From assembly GCA_963971425.1 (NCBI GenBank), contig OZ020516.1, positions 38,242,199-38,306,198 of the forward strand: DNA of 64,000 nucleotides. The letters run 5' to 3'. How positions within the stretch are numbered: the first letter of the stretch is position 1; every line of letters starts with the position of its first letter. The notes under the pieces were generated by a model. That model did no database searches and was not told the origin of the DNA. It was given only the letters and a program-made list of their open reading frames with translations. Of this stretch, positions 51,408-62,768 are shown piece after piece. Source of the stretch: Bryoerythrophyllum caledonicum. Lineage: Eukaryota; Streptophyta; Bryopsida; Pottiales; Pottiaceae. The translations under genes and the position numbers were made by a program.

Positions 51408-53262
51408 TCATATATCAGTCATTATCGCTAATAGTCTGGCGTGGTCTACGGAGCCAAAGGCGTTTTTGAAGTCAACATATAGAACATATATGTCTTGATT
51501 TGTGAACCGTGCGTCTTCTAGTGCCGCTATTATGGTTTGTATTTGTCTGAACGTACTTCTCTCTGCTCTGAATCCTTCTTGGCTGTCGTGTAGGATTTTG
51601 AACTTTTCACCATATGAGGATAATATTGAGGTAAGTGTACTGGTGTAGAGTTTATATATTGTGTTGGCTAATGCGATTGGTCTATGATTTGCAATGTCTT
51701 CAGGACTAGTTAGAATGTTATTGTGTTGGTCAATGATACAATCAAGTGGCGGGGATTCGGATTTTTTGAAAACTTTTCTATTTATTTTCTTAGGGCTAAT
51801 TTCGTATAATTGTCTATATTTTGAGATGGCTTTTTTAATATTGTCTTTGGAGTATTTTGTAGTTACTTTCCGGGCTTGTATATTGGCATTCTTTGCGATT
51901 AGTGCAATGTCTTTTATCCATGTGTCATGGGGTAAGTCCGGGGGAGGTGGGACAGGAATTTGAGTATGGTGTAAATTTAGTAATTCGTTACATATGGGGT
52001 GGTTGTGCCATTGTGGGTTGTTTTTTACGATTCTAATTGTTTTTCGTATTATATGGTATGTAGCTAGGTGTTGTTTCCATATTTTAGACAGTTTGCGGGG
52101 CAAATAATCACCTTGTTGTGATGTTCGGTTTGTCATTTGTGGTATTGGTTGGGCTTCACAAGTTTGTTCTAATGTATCAGAGATATTATTGGTGAGTGTA
52201 TCTAGGGTGTGGCATATTTTGAGCCATTGTGTTTGGGAGAGTTGGTTGTTATTTTCAAGGATTTTTGTGAGGGAGTCAATTTGCATGGAGTTTTCTTCAA
52301 AGAATTTTGTGTTGAATTTTTCTAAGTTGTCTTTTGGAATGGGGTTGAGTATGCGTTTATTAGTGTTATTTGTGATTATAGGGGTACGACTTATTAATAT
52401 GTTATTTGGGATGTGAAGTTGTACTGGCAGGTGGTCCGAGTTGAGAATAATGTTTTTGTTTGTTGTGGAAGTGTCTTGTGTGTTATTATTTGTATTTATA
52501 TAGAAGCCGTCTATTAGGCTCCAATCACTATAGTTATAGCCGCCTTGTCTGAAGTATTGTGTATCAGTATTTATGTAGGTGAAGTTTAGGTTTTCTGTGA
52601 AGTGGCGCCATTGGTAGTCTATGGTTTGAAGGGGGATGTTATTATTCCCGTTTTGTCTTCCAATTAATGCTATGTCTCTATTGAAGTCTCCACATATCAT
52701 GTAAGTGTGATTAGGGTTTAAATTCATTTGAGATGTAATAGTGTTTTGTATGTCTATGGTAAATCTAATATCTTCGAGATGAGATGGCATATACATGTGA
52801 AAGATTAGCCATGGTTGTAGTGGTTGGTTGGCAATTCTAATTATTTGGAGATAGGGAGATATGTGCATTGGAGTAGGGATTTTTTTGATGTTGCCCGGGA
52901 AGGCATATTTTTTGTGTATAAGTGTAAGGAGGCCACCGTGGCCCGGTGTGTATGGTCTCCGTTGTTGGATGCATCTTGTTAGTGCATGTGTGTTATTGAA
53001 AATAAGTTTATATTCTTGGAATATGTTTTGTATGTATTTTGTAGATTTTGTGGCGGATATTTTTGTTTCTTGAATGACTACTATGGTCGGTGGTGTTTCT
53101 GTGTGTGTAGTCAAAGCTTGTAAACTGGGGAGGGCGGTGTTTAGAGATGACGCATTCCATGTGATGATGTCTGTATTGTCGTTGTTTGTGCTAGTGTTTT
53201 GGTTTTGTGGGGGAAGGAAGATGGGCGGTGGGGGTGGATGGATATATTCTGTTATGGGGTCG
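51408..53262 (-). pseudogene. LINE A ORF2, part 1: APE endonuclease and start of reverse transcriptase
   Basis: The frame is open from the truncated 5' end. APE motifs are 'IITWNASSLNTALPSLQ' (near 53160), 'IVVIQETKI', 'YMICGDFNRDIALIG' and 'NSDHLPVQLHI' (near 52440), which carry the catalytic Asn, Glu, Asp and His of the family. The RT fingers follow with 'HRPIALANTIYKLYTSTL', 'SQEGFRAERST' and 'YVLYVDFKNAFGSVDHARLL' (catalytic Asp in the last). The frame ends at a TGA (51410-51408) inside the RT, where the reading continues unbroken beyond the stop. Confidence 0.85.
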
Positions 53263-53550
53263 AAAAAAAAAAAAAAAAAAGAACTACAACAACGTAGCCG
53301 ATATGGGACCGGCGTGAATATAGTGTCTTTTCGTTCCACTACCAAGACCATGCCCACAGGACAAGGAATTAATAAACTGGAACTACTTCCCTCTCTCGAG
53401 GGTAGACACTATGTAACAAGTAGCCAAGGAACCACAAACCAACCAACGAGCCACTAACTAATCACAAGGCAACAAATCAACCACAAATCAAGCAATTCGT
53501 CAAAAACCTCAAAACCATCTAGTCATGAAAAATCAAAGCCGGGGAAGAAT

Positions 53551-54694
53551 TTAAGAGGGGTCCTGTGTATCGGGGAGGGCTTGATTGTTTTCGATTTTGC
53601 GTTTATGCAGTAGAATGGACATGGCATATTGAATAGCGATGGTGTTAATGTTTTTAAAGGAGGTTTTAATTGTTTCAATGGGTATCTTGAAGGTATCTTC
53701 TAGAGATTTCATAGATGGGATAAAGGTGGTGGCACGAGCGCCGGATGTGATTACAATAAGGGGGTCGACATTCCATCCGAGGGCGATGATGTCATCAATA
53801 AGGGGTTGGTATTTATCTATTTTATTTTGGATTGTTTCCGGGGAAAATCTATCATTGCAATATGTGAACTCAATGAATTGAATGGTGTATTCTAGGTTGA
53901 TGTTATCGGGTGGTGGGTCATTATATGGTAAACCTTTAACACAAAGGATGTCCGGTTTGAGCGAGCGTTGCACTGACATCTTTGGGCCATACATGAGCAT
54001 GGGAGTAGCTAAGGGGGGACTGTATTTTCTTGTGGATTGTTATTAAAAGTGCCGGCGTTCATTAATATGAAACATCTCGATTTATTGTAGGAGGTGATTA
54101 GTTTACGGACTTCCCATACCGCTTTATTATGTCTTTTAACAATTAGAGAATGTATGTGGTGGTTTTGGCATTTGAGTAGGACATGGAGCCATGTGTCGGG
54201 GTCCGTTGAAGGGCATATGGGGCATGTTATGGATGGGAATCTTTCTATTCCAAAGAAGAGTTGTTTGCGAGCGTTTCCCATATATTGACCAGTACGGAAT
54301 TTGATGAGGCATGTTATTTGTGAGTCTGAAATGATGGGATTTTTCCAAAAGTTTGTAGAGAGTTCATTGTCTATGTCGTTAGTCCATTTTTCTATGTTAG
54401 GAATATTTTTTGAGATTGTGTCAAGGTTGTTGTAGAGGTCTTGTTTTTTGAGATATTTGCCCAAAAATCTAATTGGGCCTTTGTCGGGGGTATCTTCTTT
54501 GGAAGGCCAATCTTCTTTTTGAAAGTAGTATGGGGTGGCATGGGCATGTTCGTGCGGGTCTTTGGCATTTTGTGTGTTTTTTCTCGACCTTCTTTTGTAA
54601 GTTTGTCTGCTTGTTCGTTGCCATCAATGTTGGTATGGGCTCTTACTTTGTGAAGGGTTGTGATTTGTGTACGGTTTTGTAACATTTGTACCAT
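53551..54694 (-). pseudogene. LINE B ORF2 C-terminus: RNase H end, CCHC finger, RLE-like region
   Basis: It parallels copy A at 47190-48360 with frameshifts near 54470 and 54005. It has 'VRAHTNIDGNEQADKLTKEG', 'CPICPSTDPDTWLHVLLKC', 'LKPDILCVKG', 'IQFIEFTYCND', 'KIDKYQPLIDDIIALGW' and 'ITSGARATTFIPSMKSLED'. All proposed catalytic residues agree with copy A, so the region was under constraint before the copies died. Confidence 0.8.
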
Positions 54695-54790
54695 TGATGT
54701 TAGTATGGTTTGGTCGGGGTGGCTATTGTGAAGGGTAGGGTGTGTTATTTGAGTGTTTAGTAGGTAGAGTGCATTTATACAATCAGTGAA

Positions 54791-55630
54791 TTATATATGT
54801 GCAGGTTCATTTTTGTATTTTGTTGTGATGATTTGTAGTGTTTTGATAATGGCCATGAGTTCTGCTCTGAGGATATTTTGTAGACCATGGAGTCTTTTGG
54901 CTAGTTTAATTTCTTTAGTAGAATTATATATGCCATAGCCAGCTTTTTCTCTGCGCCAAGAGCCCGGGCTAATTTGTTCCGGTGGTTTAAAGGAGCCGTC
55001 GGTGTAATAACGATATGTGGGGTTAAATTTTGGTGTGGTATGGGTTTGGTAGTCTGGGAGAGGGGGAGGTATGACGGAGTAGTTTAATGTGTTGTTCACA
55101 TAGTTTAGTTTTGACCATTTTTTACTTTTGTTTACGGGGGTTTGTATGGGTGTTGGTGGGGCCGGTTTTGTGTATGGTCGTTGTATGTCTAGATTGTCTG
55201 TTATGGGGGTAAGTTCCGCAAGTTGTTCTAGGGAGCCAAGGGTTTGTTTTTGATGATGGACGCATAGTATTTGTAATGTAGATGGCTCTATTCGGGGTGG
55301 AATAGTAGGTTTTTTTAGCTCGGGTGGAATAGTAGATTCTTCGTATGGTATTGTATCTGCTTCAAATAGTGCAATGATATGGGAATCTGGGAATGGGTTT
55401 GGATGTTGGTTGTTGTTTTGGTACCAATTACTGTTCGGTGTGATGATGATTGTTTTTGTATTATTTGGATCGTGTTTGGCGGCAAGTCTAGCCCAATGTA
55501 TGGCTTGTTCCATGTCCTTCTCATTGTGGGGGTGGGCTATGCCATGACCGGTCCATTTGTAGTCAAAGGCCTTTCCTAGGGATCCGAATATTTTGTCTCT
55601 TTCATACGGTGAGTTATGGGGTCGAAACAT
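54791..55630 (-). pseudogene. LINE B ORF2 middle: post-RT connection and RNase H start
   Basis: Open from near the deletion junction. 'YERDKIFGSLGKAFDYKW' matches 'FERDKIFGSFGKAFDYKW' in copy A. It ends with RNase H 'YYTDGSFKPPEQ', 'KAGYGIYN' and 'ILRAELMAIIKTLQ'. Here the Trp lost in copy A is intact. Confidence 0.82.
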
Positions 55631-57368
55631 TTTAGCGTTTTGTTAATTAGATTGTTAGGAAGATAAGAAAATCTTTGTTTTATTGTGTCGTTTGAGGGCG
55701 GTATGGTTTGGCTATGTAAAAAGTTGTATAGTTCTTTGTGTATTGAGTTCTCGTGGTTTATGATATTATGATTTTCTTCAAGAAATTTTGTATACGGGTG
55801 GGGGGTATGGATATGTCTTTTGGGTGAATTTTGCAAGTTTGATAAGGTTTGTAATAATGTGTCGGTCCATGTAGTTATATTCAAGTTTTGTGGGTTTAAA
55901 ATATGGTTGCATTCGTCTATGTTTGGATGGGTGGTAATTACTAGGGCATATAGAATGTGTGTTGTTGGATGGATGTTTTTTTGTTGTATGTATTGAGCAA
56001 TATTTGGGTGTGTGGTGTTGTGTAAATGATGTAATGTATGTTTTGTTTTTAGGAGGGGTGCAAATGTTTGAGCGATATGTTTGTATTCCAGTTGTAGTTT
56101 TATGGTATTTGGTATAAAGTATATTTTGGCGTTTTTCTTATGTGAAGTATATTGGGCATGGATCCTGGGTTAGTTTCTATGTCTTCGCCTAGGAGTAGTA
56201 GGAGTTTCGTGTGTTTATATTTGGTGTTGTGTTTTAGGATTTTTGTTTTTTGTGTGAATTTTAGATGTTTCTTTATGTTTTTGAGTTTGTGTTTGTTTGG
56301 AAGTGTGTGGGTGTCTTTGTTTGGATGTGTTGTTGTCCTTGTAGTTATGCTTTTGGTGTTTGTAGGGATAGTTAATGCGTAATTGATATTAGGTGTTTTT
56401 GTTTTTGTGTGGATGTGTGGCCTTGTATTCTGTTTTGTGGTTATGTTGTCTATTTTATTTTTATTGTTTGTTTTATGTGTATTGGTTTTCTTGCGGGACT
56501 TTTTGTTGGTGTTGATGGTGGTATAGGTTGTGTTATTTGAGTAGATTGTGGCGTGGGTGTTGTTGTGGTTATCGGGGGTGAGGTGTAGTTGTGGATGTGT
56601 GTATAGTTGGTGTGATGTGGTGGGTTGGTGTATTCTTTTTGTGGTATATGGTGTATTGGTTTTGGGAGGTGTGTGTTTGTAAGAGCGTGTGAGTGGGAGG
56701 AGGTGTCTAGCTTTTGGGGTGATGAGTATATGTAATAGAGTAGTTTGTGGTTTGTACTTGTCCTTGTGCGGTATTTGGATGAGTGTGTTAGGTATTGGTA
56801 GTGTTTTGTAATTTAATGGTAATGTGGAGTAGGGGTGTTTGTATGTATCACTTGTGATAAATTGTTTTTGTTGTTGGCAAAGTTGTGGTGGTATTGTATG
56901 TTTTTTGGCGTGTGGTATGTGTTTGGTTGTGGAATTTTTGGTAGTATGCCAATGCCATTGACAATGACAAGAGGTGTATGTAGTATTGTGGTGGTATTGA
57001 TAATATAACTTTGTCATAAGAGTTAGAGGAGCCCATGGGAGAGGTTGTGACCTTCTCATGGGTTTATACTCATACAAATGACATGTGTTTACAAGGAGAT
57101 ACCTATTGGGAGCTACAACAAGTACTATGGAGGTAGATGGTGTAGAGAGAGTAGGGAGGGTTATAGAGGTGTTGAGAGAGCAATGGTATGAGAGTATAAT
57201 GAGATAAATCATTAGCAATACTATGGGATAGAGGGGGAAGAGGGGAGTGATAAAGTAGATATACGAGGTGATGGAGAGAGATGCAAATACCAAGGGAAAT
57301 GTAGTTAGACATGGAGGAATTCGGTGATCACCATATTGTTGAGGATTTCGTGGGCGGTCTTTGGTCAA
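55631..57368 (-). pseudogene. LINE B ORF2 N-terminal part with degenerate 2A-like motif
   Basis: The frame is open from 57368 to 56100, then continues in shifted frames to the deletion junction at 'NKTLKCFDPIT'. Composition is Thr/Asn/His/Lys-rich. At 56189-56160 it reads 'GEDIETNPGS', preceded by a run of five Leu. This matches the 2A-like consensus D-[VI]-E-x-N-P-G-P except that the final Pro is Ser. 2A-like peptides at the ORF2 N-terminus are known in several LINE clades, where they cause ribosomal skipping. The part before it (57368-56960) looks like translated leader rather than conserved protein. Confidence 0.6.
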
Positions 57369-57526
57369 TCCAGGTTTGACGGGTCGTCCAAGGAGGGGAG
57401 AGATGGCTTTTCACGGCTTGATTTGATGCCCTTCATCACTGACAAGGCGGCACTCATTAGTTTCTCAACATCATCAAGTTTTGAGTATACCTCGGCGTTG
57501 CGGGCGTCGGTGTATTCTCGAGTCTC

Positions 57527-59490
57527 TCAAATGATGCCTCTCTTGAGAGTGGATAGCTCCAAGCGAAGTTTTTCGTGACCTTCCGCCACAATAATGGCCA
57601 TCTCTTCATGAATGTTGGTGTTGGGAACGATGGTGGGGTTGATGGCGGCAACTGTGTTCACCAAGGCGGTGTTTATGTCATTGAATCCCCATTTCTCCAC
57701 CAATGTGGTGGAGGGGGGATCAATGCCATCAAGACTACGGCAGTGGGGTCGAATTTCAACTTGGTAGCAGCCAATGTTGAAGGTCTTGTTAAGATATTGT
57801 CTATAGACAATAGGATTGACAATTTGCACATTGGCAAAGCCATTGTGTTTGCCGTCAATCTGCCGGTGAAACCAAATGTTCACAATGCTCTTAGCCTTTA
57901 ACGCCTTCGTGATGGCCTCCATGGTTTCAACCACGCTCAACAAGATTGGTAGCGGAGAGAGCGTGAGTGTAAGCGCATCCTTCTTAGCCCTATCAGTGGT
58001 TGGAAAGGTTCCGGTTTTGCTGGGCTTCGCGGGGATTATCTCGTGGAAGGTCGTAATTTGGTGCATCTCCAGTTTCTTTGCTTGGGTAGGAGTAGGTGCT
58101 ACGATCCACGCAAAAGGCTCCTTCTCCTGCTTCTGAACATCAGTGATTTCAATCTCAAGGTTACGGGAAAAACCATTTAGTACCACGTTATGGAACAAGG
58201 TGTGTGCAGAAATACCACATAGATTATCACTCTTGATATTGACAGAGAGACCTTGTCGAGCCACCGCATGCCATGTTTTGTAGACTTTCCCCAGGGTCAC
58301 TGGTCCCATAGGGTCGAGTTGCAATATGAAGTACCTTGTTCCTTGAAGTAGGGAAATGGCGTCAGTTTCTGGGTAGAGCAAGTGTAGTTTGATCAAGCCT
58401 GAGAGGACATGCTTTTGTCCTTCTTCACTCCTTTGCAGTGGATGGCAAGAGGATTCAAGAGGCTAGTACCAAGGGGGATATTCATTTTTGTAAGCCTATC
58501 TCTAGCAAGCCTTTTGACATCATCGTGAAACGATGGGGTCTTAGGTAGTTCGAACAAGATGGCCACATGGAAATTGTATGATAGGCCAATTTCTGGGTTC
58601 GTGGGGATATCGAATGAGAGTTGTATGAGGTTGTAGTGTTGCCCTTCAACACCATCCTCTCTCACCTTGGGATATAGCGTTTGTGGGATTCTGGGGAAGG
58701 ATATTATGGCATTAAGGGTCTCTTCTGCCTCTGCCTTGGGTACTCCTCTAATCATCATATCAGCTACACTTTCTCCACTAACTAGTGGGTCAAGGTTCGC
58801 ATCCTTCGCAAGCTTCTCCATGTTGGGGAAGCCCAACCAAAAGCGGGGCGTGGTTTGATCTGAGGTGCTACTGCTAGGCTTTGGGTCTAGGGTACTACCT
58901 CTTTGTTTCTTTGCAGGGTGTTGTACTTCTAGAAGGTCAGGGGTGGAGGTTTTGTTGGTGTGGATCATCTTGGGGTTGGATTCGCCATTCTCTATGTCCA
59001 TGGCTTCGGTGGTACTGCTAGGCTCTCTCTGGGGTTGTTCCATAGTGTCCTTGGGGTCTATGGATGAGGGTTGGTTTTTGTGGTCAGGAGATGGGGGGAG
59101 TGAGGTATTAGTCCTCCGCTTCTGTCTGGTTCTAGAGAATGTGAGAAGGGTGTCCTCTTGGTCGTCTGAGAGATGTGTTGGGGATTCTAATTGTTGTTGG
59201 GATAGGATAGAGTTTGTCTCCACGGTTTTCTTCTTTCTACCTTGTGGTTTGGGGGTGGAGTTACGCTTCGGGGTTGGGGCTAATAATTTCCTCGCAATTG
59301 ACGGTCTTGTCTTTGCGGGTGTGGCTTCAATTCTGGAGGTGTTGGTAGACTTGGCTTGTCGTGGTCGTGGGTTGTTTTTGGGGTTTTCTAGTAGTTCTTC
59401 ACTATTGGTCCTTCGATGTACTTCTACTCCACTATTCTTCTTTACGATGGCTTTACGAGGGGTGGATTGGCACCTTCTTCCAGAACTCAT
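57527..59490 (-). pseudogene. LINE B ORF1 protein, RNA-binding, one frameshift
   Basis: Two overlapping open frames, 59490-58393 and 58396-57527, look like one protein of about 650 residues split by a single shift near 58395. The N-terminal half is basic, Ser/Thr/Pro-rich and disordered. The second half has 'IVNIWFHRQIDG' and 'GFANVQIVNPIVYRQYLNK', which resemble the RNP2 and RNP1 strands of an RRM, as in other LINE ORF1 proteins. No zinc knuckle was seen. It would coat the element RNA. Whether the shift is damage or programmed cannot be told from one copy. Confidence 0.6.
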
Positions 59491-59689
59491 GCGGTTTTGT
59501 CGGGTTCTATGAGTGGTGGAGAGGGGGAGGGTTGAATATGAGGGGGAGGAGGTTGGAGAAGGGGTAGTGGGAGGTAGTAGGGGAAATAATAGGGGAAGGG
59601 GGAGGTCACGAATAGGGGGGGAGGTCGCAACTTGAGAAAAGAGGGGGTCACAGGAGGAAACTAGGATTGCTATGGTAGGTCGCAGGAGG

Positions 59690-60060
59690 GGAGGGGGTTA
59701 GAATGGGAGGTCGCAAGGGGAGGGCAGTTGGAGAGAAAGGAGTAGCAGACAGAGGTGGGTCGGGAGTAGGGGAGGATCGCAGGGGTCGGTCGGGAGTAGG
59801 GAAGGGTCGCAGGGGTTGGTCGGAATGATGCAGGCAAGGGGGAAATCGGGGGTAGGGGGGGTCGCTGATACAACCGTTGGGGGTTCTGGGTCGGGGCTAT
59901 CGGGATCTGGGTTCTGGGTTGTGGGTCGGGTTCTGGGTGGGGTCGTGGGCAGGGGAGGTCGGGGCCAGGGGGGGTGTCGTAGGTCGGGGCCAGGGGAGGT
60001 CGGGGTCTGTATGGGAGGTCGGTGGCCGGGGGGATGTCGCAGGTCGCGCGGCGTCTCCTC
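59690..60060. repeat. GC-rich minisatellite in the LINE leader
   Basis: Imperfect repeats of a unit such as 'tcgcaggggtcggtcgggag', and variants with 'ggtcggggccaggggaggt', on the plus strand. Long open frames across it on both strands are Pro/Arg- or Gly-rich and not credible proteins. Tandem GC-rich repeats are common in LINE 5' leaders, where they can act as promoters. Confidence 0.7.
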
Positions 60061-60900
60061 GTCCGCATGTCTTGTTCTTTGATCTTATTCGTGTGCTTCA
60101 ATTCTTCTGCTTGTTTGTTGATCTTGTTCTTGTTCTTCAGTTCTTCTTCTTGGTCTTGTCTGCCTCGTGTCTTGCACTTGTTCTTGCTCATCGGTGTTGT
60201 GTCTGTCTCGCTCTCTCTTCTTGCTTCGTTTCTTGCTCGTGGGTCGTGTCTGCCTCACTCTCTATCCTCGTTCGTGTGCGTCTCTGTTGACTCATGTTCG
60301 TGTTCGTCTTTGTTGCTCCGTTTTCGCCTGTGTCTTAAGGATCTGTGTGCGTGGTCTTCGTTGTCTAGAATCCTTGTCTGTCTATCTACCTGTGTGTTCT
60401 GTCTTTCTGCTTGTTTGCGGGGGCTGGGATTTACAAAGGGTGTAGGGAGCCTATTGAGATGTGGGGGGGGGGAACCTGTTGTGGGGGGAGAGAGGTTGCA
60501 TAGAAGTTGGAGGAGGGTTGAGAGAGAAGTTGACGAAGTTGTAAGTGTACTTACCTGGTTTATCCGTGGTCTTGTTTTTTCGTGCTCGTGATGCGCTTGC
60601 TGGAGTGTTGTTGATATTTGACTGTTGGTCGCCCGTCGCAAGTCGCCTCCAAGTTGATTTTCGTTGTTGTTGATGATCTGTGGAATCTTGGCGGTGTCGC
60701 AGGTTGTTCGTATGTGTGCGCGAGATGATTCCGGTTCGGTGTTGCGGGTTCCTCGTGTATGTCGTTTGGATCTGCAGAGATTTTGCCAGGGCTTCCGCGC
60801 GCGGCGTGTAGATAGAAACGTCTTAATGTTGTGCCTAGGGATTAGAGGGTTAGTAGCAAGGTGATTGTGCTCAGTACTAGTGTACAAGAGGGCTGATGTG

Positions 60901-62700
60901 TTGTGACTAGTGTGTGTGGAGTGTCTATCAAGAGAGATCCATAGTGTATAAAAACAATAAGATGAGTAAAGAATGACCTGAGGTGGTGAGAAGTTGCTGT
61001 CAGATACCAGTGTTGACTTGATCTTTTGCTCAATCTTGTACGCTTGAGGTCCTCGGTCGGGGAGGGGGAGGGATTTGTGTGGGAGGTGGCAGATCTAACC
61101 TAACCTTCTTCAGATCTAAGGTAGAGTAATCTTGTGAACAAGTTAAGAGGGCCATATCTATGCTCCAACACATGTGCCCCTCGCTCCAGATTCTACACAC
61201 ACGATCTAGTCCTCCAACATGCATATACCAAACCACTAATCCTCAGATCTGGGATCTTTGAGCCTCATCAATCTCCTCACTTTGCTTACCACGCCTACTT
61301 ACATGCAAAGACAAAGAACTAATGCCGGCTCATCATCAAGGTCAGCCACCTCCTATTGTGCGCGTTCTGTGTTTTTGCAACTAAGTCCCTACTCTCCCCT
61401 CACCAGGAAATGCGGAGCTCTACTCAGTGTTCATCCCGTCCCTCATGGCTACCGCCTTCTACATAGTTATAATGCGCACTGTTGTTTACAACGACGCAGT
61501 TCCATGATCGCATTTTTATTTTTGAATTAGATTCTTCAATGACTCTTTAACTATTGCAAGTTTTTACAGATTTGACGTCACCAGGAACTGCTCTTACTCC
61601 ATGATTTGAGGACGACGAGTATCTACACTTTATAGGAGTGTCAATAGGTTTCATTGATACCCAGGTAATATCTGCTGAAAAGGTGGGATTTAACCTGGGA
61701 GATAATTGGGAGATATTTTTGAGGAGGAGGATAGGAACTTTACTATTACTTTTACAATTTTAGTTAATTTACCTTAACTAACATTATTTGTTGGGGACAA
61801 CGAATCAATATACTAGTAAACAAAGTCATACACTTTTTATATGACAAAAATATCATATTGTAAATATACATTTTGAGATACAATATAGTATACATAACGA
61901 TGATATATATTACCTATTCATGTAAAACTTAATATGAAATGTATATGGAATATTTTGTATACATAAACGATATGTATTAGTTTTTGACATAAAAGTTGGA
62001 TAGGAATGATATATTTCAAATATCATCAATTTTCCATACAACAAATGGTCATATTGTAGATATACATTTTGAAATACAATGTAGTAGACATAAGGATTTT
62101 ATGTAGTATCCGTATATGTAAAACTTAATTTGAAATGTATAGAATATTTCTTATACAAAAAGCATAAAATTCATCTACAAATATAATGTCTAAATTTTTC
62201 ATCACTTATGAATGAAAATGTTGTATGTCATAATGTATTTTTTCAAAGATGCAAAAGACAAGAGGTACGTGGAAGTGTAATTTTTATTTTCATCATACCT
62301 AGAAAAAAAAATTATGCCATCATAGTAAAACATAGTTGAGTGCGGGCACTTTGGGCAACCCTAAGAACTTTTGTTAGGATACTCTTTTTAATGGGAGATT
62401 TTTAATACTAGCAAGTACTTTTATTTTCTATCATATTGTCTAGAGACAAAAAAAAATTAGTGAAGAAATGCATTTAAACCCAAGTCAATCACTTTCACAC
62501 ATTATAACACATTATCTGTATTACTCTTCCAAAATGGACAAAAGTTTGGATCAGTTTGTTTGAACTCTGCCCTTGTAACTCATAAAAAATTCACGCATGT
62601 TATTTACTATGATTCTCAATAAGAATATTGATCAAGTATTCTGCCATAAGTGAATTCTCTCAGCAATTGAGGATATAGAATAGAGTACAAGGACTCTGGC
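60901..62700. other. Intergenic, AT-rich beyond 61500
   Basis: No gene recognised. The AT-rich part contains two related blocks at 61865-61935 and 62066-62150, the second matching 46591-46650. 62390-62510 weakly resembles the dispersed repeat at 120-240. Confidence 0.45.
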
Positions 62701-62768
62701 GCATTAGACAATGGCTAAACTCTCTCAGTTGGTTCAATGGAGAGGGGGTGAGTTACCTTGTCTGATGC
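62701..62768. other. Long imperfect foldback hairpin
   Basis: GCATTAGACAATGG at the left pairs with CCTTGTCTGATGC at the right with few mismatches. An inner pair (TCTC with GAGA) closes a loop 'agttggttcaatg'. A 68-base foldback of this shape could be a small-RNA precursor or a tiny transposon. Nothing else supports either. Confidence 0.45.

Larger units (their letters stand above)
46937..53262 (-). mobile_element. LINE copy A: 5'-truncated, dual-endonuclease (Dualen/RandI-like) non-LTR retrotransposon
   Basis: On the minus strand, one long ORF2 runs APE-type endonuclease, reverse transcriptase, RNase H, CCHC finger and a C-terminal region resembling a restriction-like endonuclease, then an untranslated tail. 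The element ends with a hairpin (CGCCGG...CCGGCG, 46949-46973) and TTC repeats (46937-46948). It begins abruptly at 53262 directly against the T-tail of copy B, so its 5' end is truncated just before the endonuclease. Two internal stops (51410 and 48602) and several frameshifts make it inactive. LINEs with an RNase H belong to the I, R1 or RandI groups. Confidence 0.88.
53263..60900 (-). mobile_element. LINE copy B: ORF1 and ORF2 with endonuclease/RT region deleted
   Basis: It is upstream of, and tandem with, copy A. On the minus strand it shows a GC-rich leader, ORF1 (59490-57527), an ORF2 N-terminal part with a 2A-like motif, then a junction near 55620 that skips the endonuclease and RT. 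RNase H, CCHC finger, RLE-like region and the 3' tail follow, ending in 18 T's (plus strand A's, 53263-53280). Its 3' 150 bp align closely with those of copy A. The 5' limit is uncertain; leader-like, repeat-rich sequence continues to about 60900. Confidence 0.8.

Noticed and set aside
59670..60887. Long ORFs on both strands (Pro/Arg-rich or Cys/Leu/Ser-rich)
   Set aside because: They run across the GC-rich tandem repeats of the LINE leader and are low complexity, so most likely non-coding.
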